From JAFGXT01 sp963677165 (GTDB taxonomy: Bacteria > Verrucomicrobiota > Lentisphaeria > Victivallales > SZUA-371), in the NCBI GenBank assembly GCA_963677165.2, contig CAXXSX010000002.1, positions 2,604,001 to 2,668,000 of the forward strand: a stretch of DNA of 64,000 nt, written 5' to 3'. The position numbers were made by a program, and so were the translations under genes. How positions within the stretch are numbered: position 1 is the first letter of the stretch; each line of letters opens with the position of its first letter. The notes below the pieces were generated by a model. It saw only the letters and a list, made by a program, of their open reading frames with translations. It was not told where the DNA came from and did no database searches. Positions 1-6,571 of the stretch are shown here, piece by piece.

Positions 1-1574
1 GCCCGTAGAAATCGAGCTTCCGCTAACAATTCTTTATGCTTTCTTTCATTGCCTGATTTCAAAATACTTTCTACAGTTTTAAGAGCCGATTTTTCATCTT
101 TAGAGGCTATAAAGCAGTATACAGCCCCCAAGCGAGCAACTAAAGCATCGTATGGATTTTTTCTCCAGGCTTTTTTGGCCGCTACATCAAACAATTTAGC
201 GGCTTTACCTGTTTCGTCGGTTAAATAACAAAATGCGGCATAACGCAGGTAATTGTCCCATTTTGAACTGACGTCTTTCATTACCTCTCCGGGAAACAAA
301 TAACTATTCTCCAGCAATCCTGCTTTTAGATTTCTGACAGTAAAACGATCGCGAATGATTTTCATTTTGGTTACTTCCAGTGCCTTGTCATATTTTTCTG
401 CAGCTGCTTGCGCTTGCCGTTTCTCGCCCAACAGGAAGCCATATAATAAAGCACCCTTTACTTTTAGATTAGGCAAATACCACGGCGAAGTTAGATGGTT
501 ATTTATAGTACCGGGATATTTTTTTGTAGTAATAAGATTTGCACAGTTGTCAGTTTGCAGATAAGTTCTGGGAGCGGTGTCAATTATATCTTTTTTTAAT
601 GCCGCATTGATGTTTTTTAGTTTTGCTTGAGTTTTTTCTTCTACGTGGGCACACCAGTCAGAAAGCCGCTCCGCTGCTTGTAATGCGGTACTAGTGCGTC
701 CTTTTAAGTAATATATTGCTGCGAGATTGTAAAGCATTTCTCCCTGATAAAGTCCATAGGGATTTCCTTTAGTGGCGCGTGCAAACAATCTTGCTGCATC
801 ATCTTCATTTCCGGCATCAAGACAGGTTTCTGCTATATAGCATATTGCAGCTTCCTTGAGTGTGCCTCCTTTTATCTTAGCATAAAACTTTCGTGCCTGA
901 GGATATTTTCCGGCAAAGTGAGCCTCCCGTGCTTTGCGGTAATTGGCAAAATCAACTCCGTACACCTTTATATCGTTTGCTTCTCTGGCTTCATAATAAA
1001 GTTTTCGCGCCTCCGCTTTAACCTGCTGTAGTTCCTTAATGGCGCTTTGGGCTAGTTTCTGGTCAGCAAAGCCCTTAGGAGCCTGACTCAAATTCTGATA
1101 CATAACTTGTCCACAAGTTGCCATACAATTTTTATATCGGTCAAGCTTCATTTCTGCCTGAGCCTTTACCCACGTGGCTTTCATGTAAAGGTACTGACCG
1201 TGTTTGGGGATATATCCACTTACACCATCAATTGCCTTTTTGTACTTTTTCAAACCAAGAAAAGCCCGGGCTTGCTCATATTTGTATTGATGAGGAAAAT
1301 TTGATTTTATTTTGCTAAGTGTTTTTAATGCATTGCTATACTTGCCCGTGCTATTGAGACAACCTGCCAGCATCACCATTACTTGTCCATAGGCTTTGTC
1401 GTCTCTCTTAAAAGTTCGGCTTGCTCGTTTTAATTGCCTAATTGCCGAAGAATAATGCCCACGGTCAATATGTTTTCTTGCGACGTCAAGTTCGTGCTCC
1501 AGTGCGGAATTGGAAAAGCACAGTAAAGGAATAAACAGCAATAGGTATACGGTAAATAATTTTGTTTTTTTCAT
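1..1574 (-). CDS. TPR-like secreted protein, C-terminus off the window
   Basis: Open on the minus strand from an ATG at 1574 to the window edge, so the C-terminus is missing and at least 524 residues are present. It begins MKKTKLFTVYLLLFIPLLCF, a clear signal peptide, so the product is exported. The rest is helical with repeated A-x-Y and G-x-Y pairs spaced like tetratricopeptide repeats (for example KYSNALKTLSKIKSNFP and KYPQARKFYAKIKGG). TPR proteins are scaffolds; no catalytic motif is visible. The start lies 4 bp after the stop of the upstream DUF1573 gene, so the two are probably one transcript. It may belong with the TPR/ExbBD cluster at 9.3-15 kb. Family assignment is by repeat pattern only. 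Confidence 0.75.
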   Translation of the reverse strand, partial: MKKTKLFTVYLLLFIPLLCFSNSALEHELDVARKHIDRGHYSSAIRQLKRASRTFKRDDKAYGQVMVMLAGCLNSTGKYSNALKTLSKIKSNFPHQYKYEQARAFLGLKKYKKAIDGVSGYIPKHGQYLYMKATWVKAQAEMKLDRYKNCMATCGQVMYQNLSQAPKGFADQKLAQSAIKELQQVKAEARKLYYEAREANDIKVYGVDFANYRKAREAHFAGKYPQARKFYAKIKGGTLKEAAICYIAETCLDAGNEDDAARLFARATKGNPYGLYQGEMLYNLAAIYYLKGRTSTALQAAERLSDWCAHVEEKTQAKLKNINAALKKDIIDTAPRTYLQTDNCANLITTKKYPGTINNHLTSPWYLPNLKVKGALLYGFLLGEKRQAQAAAEKYDKALEVTKMKIIRDRFTVRNLKAGLLENSYLFPGEVMKDVSSKWDNYLRYAAFCYLTDETGKAAKLFDVAAKKAWRKNPYDALVARLGAVYCFIASKDEKSALKTVESILKSGNERKHKELLAEARFLR

Positions 1575-1578
1575 TCTT

Positions 1579-2418
1579 CTATATACTCTTTTTTATCTGG
1601 TTATGTTTTTCTAGTAATTCTTTAATCGCTTCCGTACCGTAATACAGTTTATTATTGAAATACAACACAGGTGCATCGCCTGGCTCTTTGATGTTTAACT
1701 TTTCTTCCAACACCAGTAATATTTTGAGTCCTTCTTCATCATCTGTATAAACCCGGACGTAACGTGGTTGCGGAGCAAGTAATTCGGGTAGTACAAGTTT
1801 CTTTACCCAGTTACAGGAACTACAATTTTTACCGCCGAGCAACCAGGCTTTTGCTCCGGTATAACGTCCGTCATCTAGCCCTCCACCAGCGTACAATATC
1901 ATTTCACTGGGAGAGATTGTTTTGACAACGTTATTTTTAGGGATACTGCTTTCAGTTGCCGTAAACTTCAACGTCATAAATAACGTTTTTTTCTTTTTTT
2001 CATAACGAATCAATAACGGTATGATTTTGGTTATTTCGCCTGAATAGCCGTCAGGATAAACCGTAATTTCTATTTCTGTTGTTTTCCCAGGCTCAAGCCT
2101 TTCCGGCATTCCATTAATTTCCAGGCAATCACATGTAGAGCGCCATTCTTCGATTAGCATTGCTTCCGGCGCCAGGTTTGTCATTTTTATTTTTTTATTC
2201 CCTTGAGCAGCAAAAATACCAAGGTTTACTGTATTAGTTTTTCCCGATTTAAAAATAGCTGCATCAAGCATGAATACATTACTATTTATTTGCCGGACTG
2301 CTGTTTTTGGGGGTAATTTCTCGATTTTTGAACTTGTTTTTGATGCAGACAACCAAACAAACAGCAGCACCAAAGCAACCAATATTCCACAACACAATAA
2401 TAGCTTATTCTTTTTCAA
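1579..2418 (-). CDS. DUF1573 domain fused to thioredoxin/glutaredoxin-like CxxC domain
   Basis: About 279 residues from a TTG start at 2418. That start is chosen because AGGAG lies 7 bases upstream and it gives a clean N-terminal anchor (KKNKLLLCCGILVALVLLFVW); an in-frame ATG exists at 2457 but has a poor leader. Residues about 55-160 look like DUF1573, an Ig-like fold with the typical CDC motif (STCDCLEI) and PGKTTEIEI strand. The C-terminal third looks thioredoxin/glutaredoxin-like: NCSSC gives a CxxC pair, followed by DAPVLYFNNKLYYG, the cis-Pro/Gly pattern of glutaredoxins. The fusion suggests a membrane-anchored periplasmic disulfide oxidoreductase (inference). It is divergent from a Cys-containing peptide and a Cys-rich RHS protein, which are possible substrates. 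Confidence 0.75.
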   Translation of the reverse strand: MKKNKLLLCCGILVALVLLFVWLSASKTSSKIEKLPPKTAVRQINSNVFMLDAAIFKSGKTNTVNLGIFAAQGNKKIKMTNLAPEAMLIEEWRSTCDCLEINGMPERLEPGKTTEIEITVYPDGYSGEITKIIPLLIRYEKKKKTLFMTLKFTATESSIPKNNVVKTISPSEMILYAGGGLDDGRYTGAKAWLLGGKNCSSCNWVKKLVLPELLAPQPRYVRVYTDDEEGLKILLVLEEKLNIKEPGDAPVLYFNNKLYYGTEAIKELLEKHNQIKKSI

Positions 2419-2548
2419 TTCAATACTCCTAGGCGTGCAATAATACAATATAAACACAATGTAAATAGATTGTTACAGAAAAAAATTCACTTAAGACTTG
2501 AATCTCACCTCAGTCTAAATAATAATTGTAGTTTTTTCTATTTCAAGC

Positions 2549-2577
2549 TTGACAGTAAATATTTCATGGCTTAAACT
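2549..2577 (+). promoter_or_regulatory. Sigma70-like promoter for the Cys-peptide/RHS pair
   Basis: TTGACA at 2549-2554 is followed after 17 bases by TAAACT at 2572-2577 (4 of 6 matches to TATAAT). It would give an AT-rich leader of roughly 110 bases before the ATG at 2696. The rest of the 2458-2695 intergenic stretch is very AT-rich and holds no gene. Confidence 0.45.
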
Positions 2578-2695
2578 ACTGTTTTAAGTTATTAATATTT
2601 TTGTATTTGTAATTTTTACGCGAATTATTATTATATTTAAATAAATTTAGAGTACTTAAAATAATTAAATTTTTAACTAAATTGGGGAAGTTAAA

Positions 2696-2884
2696 ATGTC
2701 AGCTTTTATCTCAAAAAACAGGAAATTTGTAATCGTTCTTACAGCGATTATTGTAGCAACAGTATTGGGCCTGACTGGTTCAATGTTTGTTTCAACTGCT
2801 TATGCAGAAGATGGAGGAGCCAGTGGCACATCTGATAACTGTACTGGTGGTGGAAGTGGTGGTATTTGTACTCCAGACTGTTAA
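2696..2884 (+). CDS. Small secreted cysteine-containing peptide (62 aa)
   Basis: Starts at an ATG preceded by GGGGAAG, a good ribosome binding site. Residues 1-37 are a signal peptide: basic n-region (SKNRK), hydrophobic core (VIVLTAIIVATVLGL), and a likely cleavage after AYA. The mature part would be only about 25 residues, Gly/Ser/Thr-rich, with three cysteines (NCT, ICT, PDC at the very end). It lies 36 bp ahead of a YD-repeat protein on the same strand and probably shares its transcript. No family is recognised. It recalls in style small exported peptides of Bacteroidota, but without their NVEALA motif. Whether the cysteines form disulfides or carry a modification cannot be read from sequence. 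Confidence 0.6.
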   Translation: MSAFISKNRKFVIVLTAIIVATVLGLTGSMFVSTAYAEDGGASGTSDNCTGGGSGGICTPDC

Positions 2885-2920
2885 AATAATCAAAATCAAT
2901 ATTTTTATGAAGGTTCAAAT

Positions 2921-5275
2921 ATGTTAAAATTTTCTGGAATATTAGTTGGCAGTTTAATTGCCGCAAACTCCTTTGGAAGTGTAACAGGCAATGATAACTT
3001 GGGGCAACTGGTTACTGAATATGCGAGTAAAGGTAATCAAAAACAGTGGCAAGTTGATCAATTTGGCAATAAAATGTCCTATGAATATAACTCCATGGGA
3101 CAGCTTGTGTCTACTCAAATATCGGGTAAACCCAATATGGAATATCGTTATTCCCAAAATGGTCGGCCTGGAGTTATCCGTGATGAATTGGGACGTGTTT
3201 TTAGACGTAAATATGATTCAATGGGCAGGCTTGCTGAATCAATCAACCCATTAGGGCAAGCACGCAAGTTTACTTATGATCAATATGGAAGACTTATAAA
3301 ACAGACCGGCGCAGGAAAATATCCTTTATGCTATGATTATTCCTCTTTTGGTGAAATTAGTTCTTATACTGATCAAAACGGTGCAACAACTAGGTTTATT
3401 TATGACAATTTCGGTCGTTTATCTAAGCGTGTTTGGCCGAATGGGTCTACTGTTGAATACGGTTATCATAAAGATGGCAGGCTCGCTGTAATAAAAGAAG
3501 CAAACAGAGTTACTGGTTATATTTATACAGATAAAGGTCTACTTGAGAGTGTACAAATTTCTCAGGGAATTAATCAACACCATACAACAAAAATGAAATA
3601 CAACGATCAAGGGCAAATGATATCAATTTCTGATGAAGAAAGTACAGTTCGTTTTGCCTATGACCGTTTTGGACGTAAACTTCTTGAAGAAGGTCCTGTT
3701 GGAACATTCACTTATATGTATGACAAATTAGGACGCTTAAGTACACGCCAGGCACAGTTAAAAGATTGTGATGATAAATTTATTACCAGCTATAAGTATG
3801 ATGATTTTAACAGAATTATAAAAGTTTCATCTCCGGCGGGATGTTATAGCTATAAATGGAACAAAAATAACAAAATAGCTTCTATCGAATTTGGCGATAG
3901 TCAAAAAATTGTTTATAAGTATGACAATGCCAAGCGACTTGTCGATAAAACATTAAATGGAAAAACCTTGGTTAGCTATAAATATGATGTACTTGATCGT
4001 CGCGTTGAAGCATCTTATCTTGGTGTAAATTGGAAATATGATTATGATCAATATAATCAGCTAACTTTAGCTGAATCTTCACTGAATGAAAAATATGAAT
4101 ATGACTACGATGCCATCGGCAACCGCACTCGAGCCGTTATGCTTGCATCAACACAAAAATTTGCTTTCAATAATTTGAATCAAATCACTTCTAACGGCTA
4201 CGCCTATGATGTTTACGGTAACATGATAAAAGCTCCTGGCTTTGAGTACAAATATGACCTGAAAAATCGTTTGATTGAAGTCAAGAAAAATGATCTGACT
4301 ATTTCCTATACTTATGATGCGTTAGACCAGCGTATTACAGCAGTTGAAAATAATAATAAGACCATGTACCTCATGAGTGGAATGGTCGAGTATGCTCGTA
4401 AAGTTAACAATAAAGTACAATATCATACTTTAGGGGTGGACTGGTCAGGCTCTTTGGATAAAACCGGAGCAGTTGGGGCAGTATTGGCTTCTTCTGACGC
4501 CAACGGAAAAGGATTTAACTATTTATATGATGGAAATGGGAACGTGATCGCTTCATGTGATAACAATGGATGCATCACAGATAAATTAACTTATTCACCA
4601 TTTGGAAAGCAGGTTAGCGGAGCAAAATTGCCATTTACATTCAGCACCAAAGCTGTCGATAAATCCGAAATGAGTTACTATGGCTACAGATTTTACAATT
4701 CAGTTGCGGGAAAATGGACAAACAGAGACCCCCTTCTTGAAGCTGGAGATATTAATGTTTATGGAATAGTGAATAATAATACTATTAGCTTAATTGATGT
4801 ATTTGGTTTACACTGCAATGATTGTGATGGAATCTTCAACAATTCAATTGATAAGGCAACGGCGGCAAAAGAGAGCTGTCTTGATAAGTCTGACCGCAAG
4901 GCTAAAACATCTTTATTAGCGTATTTAGAAAAATATCAGAAAATTTATGATGCAGCGCTGGAGGCAATTGAAGCAACGCGTAAATCTACTCTAGAAAGTT
5001 GTAGTAAAATGAAAACTGAAACAGCAGAGCAAATATCTTTGAAAATTTTATGTTACACTGGTGCAAATCAAGTTGCTAATATTGCATCATCTTGGGCAGC
5101 AACCAGTTTTAATGCATCAATGATTGCCGCATCTGCTGCTGTTATGCTATTAAAAAAGGCAAGAGATGCATCGTGTCAATCAGATTATACGACTGCTGTC
5201 AAAAAAGCTTATGAGGCTAAGAAAACATGTGCAAGTACATATGGGAAAGATGCTAATGGATGCTCCTGCACCTAG
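2921..5275 (+). CDS. RHS/YD-repeat protein with RHS core and Cys-rich C-terminal tail
   Basis: 784 residues. A signal-like N-terminus (MLKFSGILVGSLIAANSFGS) is followed directly by YD repeats (for example YEYNSMGQLVS, FTYDQYGRLIK), which build the hollow beta-shell of RHS/teneurin proteins. The RHS-associated core is complete: YLYDGNGNVIAS, LTYSPFG, YYGYRFYNSVAGKWTNRDP, then DVFGL at about residues 626-630, the usual junction before a variable domain. The final ~154 residues are unlike the shell, helical, hold nine cysteines and include a small-residue hydrophobic stretch (FNASMIAASAAVMLL). In known RHS systems this position holds a toxin; the tail here matches none I recognise. The protein lacks the long N-terminal region of full-size RHS proteins. 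No clear immunity gene follows. Confidence 0.9.
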   Translation: MLKFSGILVGSLIAANSFGSVTGNDNLGQLVTEYASKGNQKQWQVDQFGNKMSYEYNSMGQLVSTQISGKPNMEYRYSQNGRPGVIRDELGRVFRRKYDSMGRLAESINPLGQARKFTYDQYGRLIKQTGAGKYPLCYDYSSFGEISSYTDQNGATTRFIYDNFGRLSKRVWPNGSTVEYGYHKDGRLAVIKEANRVTGYIYTDKGLLESVQISQGINQHHTTKMKYNDQGQMISISDEESTVRFAYDRFGRKLLEEGPVGTFTYMYDKLGRLSTRQAQLKDCDDKFITSYKYDDFNRIIKVSSPAGCYSYKWNKNNKIASIEFGDSQKIVYKYDNAKRLVDKTLNGKTLVSYKYDVLDRRVEASYLGVNWKYDYDQYNQLTLAESSLNEKYEYDYDAIGNRTRAVMLASTQKFAFNNLNQITSNGYAYDVYGNMIKAPGFEYKYDLKNRLIEVKKNDLTISYTYDALDQRITAVENNNKTMYLMSGMVEYARKVNNKVQYHTLGVDWSGSLDKTGAVGAVLASSDANGKGFNYLYDGNGNVIASCDNNGCITDKLTYSPFGKQVSGAKLPFTFSTKAVDKSEMSYYGYRFYNSVAGKWTNRDPLLEAGDINVYGIVNNNTISLIDVFGLHCNDCDGIFNNSIDKATAAKESCLDKSDRKAKTSLLAYLEKYQKIYDAALEAIEATRKSTLESCSKMKTETAEQISLKILCYTGANQVANIASSWAATSFNASMIAASAAVMLLKKARDASCQSDYTTAVKKAYEAKKTCASTYGKDANGCSCT

Positions 5276-5348
5276 CAATGCAAATGAATTTTTTGGTAAT
5301 AATATGTCAAATTTTGCGATGGATGTATATAAAAGTTGTATAAACTAG
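5228..5348 (+). other. Overlapping out-of-frame reading stretch at the RHS stop
   Basis: The RHS gene stops at 5273-5275. Another frame, open across that point, continues to a TAG at 5346-5348 and reads MDAPAPSNANEFFGNN then MSNFAMDVYKSCIN, ending in a Cys-containing tail like the RHS C-terminus. It could be a small downstream gene, a frameshifted original C-terminus of the RHS protein, or chance. No clear ribosome binding site is seen. Confidence 0.3.
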
Positions 5349-5362
5349 GAATCGAGAAGATG

Positions 5363-5392
5363 GCCTAATGTCTGAAAATTTCAGTGTTAGGC
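5363..5392. terminator. Hairpin downstream of the RHS gene
   Basis: GCCTAA (5363-5368) and CTGAAA pair with TTTCAG and TTAGGC (5387-5392), giving an interrupted 12-bp stem with a very small loop. There is no U-tract after it, so its role as a terminator is uncertain. Confidence 0.35.
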
Positions 5393-5662
5393 TAAGTTGG
5401 AGTGATTCTTGATAAGAGCGATCGTCGTATGATATAATTACATTTTTCCAGGTTGATCTGTGCTGATTGTTGTTTTTATCGAAACTGGCACTACGGGGGC
5501 AATTGTTTGGCAAGGAATTAAACGCAATTTTCGTTATATCACAACGTGGGGCACATTAACAATTTTTCATAATGGTTTAAATTTGTCACGATTAGCAGTA
5601 TTTATGGTATCATATACTTTTTTATACATTCCATTATCTATATTTAGTGAGGTTTTACTAGA

Positions 5663-5763
5663 TATTAACCCGGCAACTAAACTGTTCGCATGATTTAATG
5701 AGGCACGCTCAAATTGTACTAAAAATTCACCATATTGCGAACTATTATCTTGCCGGGTTAATA
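5663..5763. repeat. 101-bp two-part perfect inverted repeat
   Basis: TATTAACCCGGCAA at 5663-5676 is the exact reverse complement of 5750-5763. Seven bases further in on each side, GTTCGCA (5684-5690) is the exact reverse complement of 5736-5742. The layout is therefore 14 bp paired, 7 unpaired, 7 paired, then a 45-base loop, and it is symmetric. It lies in a stretch without a convincing gene. It may be a miniature inverted-repeat element or a structured RNA; no target-site duplication beyond the TA inside the arms is obvious. Confidence 0.6.
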
Positions 5764-5872
5764 AAATAACATTTTTAACTTTTTCCCTTATATATTCTAG
5801 TATGTACTTATTACCTTTATTAAAAAATATTACTATACTTTAGAATGGGATAAAATTTAACTTTTTTTACGT

Positions 5873-5936
5873 GATTATAGCGAATTCCTGATAGTTTTTT
5901 TCAAGTTTTTGGCTAACAGCGCTATAATCAGGAATT
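5873..5936. repeat. Permuted inverted repeats capable of a pseudoknot
   Basis: GATTATAGCG (5873-5882) is complementary to 5920-5929, and the adjoining AATTCCTGAT (5883-5892) is complementary to 5927-5936. The order A-B...A'-B' means both stems cannot be nested; as RNA they would compete or form a pseudoknot. It lies just upstream of the broken gene at 5963. Confidence 0.4.
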
Positions 5937-5962
5937 GGCAAGGAGCGATCAGATGAGGATAC

Positions 5963-6223
5963 ATGAAAAAGTTTAAATTCAACTGTTTGTTTAAAATATA
6001 AGACAATTTTACTAAATCATTTGTTTTATTGATTATTTTATTGCTTTGTATGATAAGCTATTTTGTTATGTCATGGTTTTTGAACAAAATAACAGAAAAT
6101 TTAATAAATGATCCTGTTAAGTTATCAAGAGACATAGCATTGGTTGGTTGGATTTTATTTTGTTTTTTGCATGATTCAATATTGCAGTTATCCTCAAATG
6201 CAGAACAATTTAAACAAGTGTAA
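5963..6223 (+). pseudogene. Small membrane protein interrupted by an in-frame stop
   Basis: An ATG at 5963 has a GAGG ribosome binding site 5-7 bases upstream and reads MKKFKFNCLFKI, then meets TAA at 5999-6001. The same frame reopens immediately (DNFTKSFVLLIILLLCMISYFVMSWF...) and runs to 6223. Two hydrophobic segments (about FVLLIILLLCMISYFVMSW and IALVGWILFCFLHDS) suggest a two-pass membrane protein of about 86 residues before the stop arose. A TTG within the second part could allow a shorter product, but without a clear ribosome binding site. It could be a relic of an immunity-like or accessory gene of the RHS locus; that is a guess from position only. Confidence 0.4.
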
Positions 6224-6571
6224 ATGCGCTGTGAATTAAGTATTAAAACGGAGTTAATGTCATGATAAAACTTAAAGTAGTAAATTTAAAGTTGGAATCT
6301 ACTTGAGGTGATTGCAGAAATTCGAGCATAAGGTATTTCATGGCCTCATTTGCTTGTACAAAAACCAATGTTAGAACATCCAGTGTTTGTGCTTAGAAAA
6401 GAGAATTAGCGGTAATATCCATGCAATATCAACAAGTACAGGCGAATAAAATATATATTATTCGCCTGTTAATTGGTAAATAGGTGCTTAAAAGGTATCG
6501 TTAAGGTTTTAACGAGATATAATATTTCAATCAGACTAATATAATAAATACAGCGACTTCAGGAGGTAAAA
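6224..6571. other. Gene-poor AT-rich stretch
   Basis: Only very short open stretches occur (for example an ATG at 6262 giving 14 codons). They look like decayed coding sequence or leader. Several AT-rich, -10-like hexamers lie just before the strong ribosome binding site of the gene at 6572. Confidence 0.5.

Noticed and set aside
5460..5693. Coding gene of 77 residues
   Set aside because: It starts at GTG without a clear ribosome binding site, runs into the inverted repeat and shows no family pattern.
5663..5763. Integron attC site
   Set aside because: The two-stem layout recalls attC, but the outer boxes do not match RYYYAAC/GTTRRRY and no integron integrase or cassette array is nearby.
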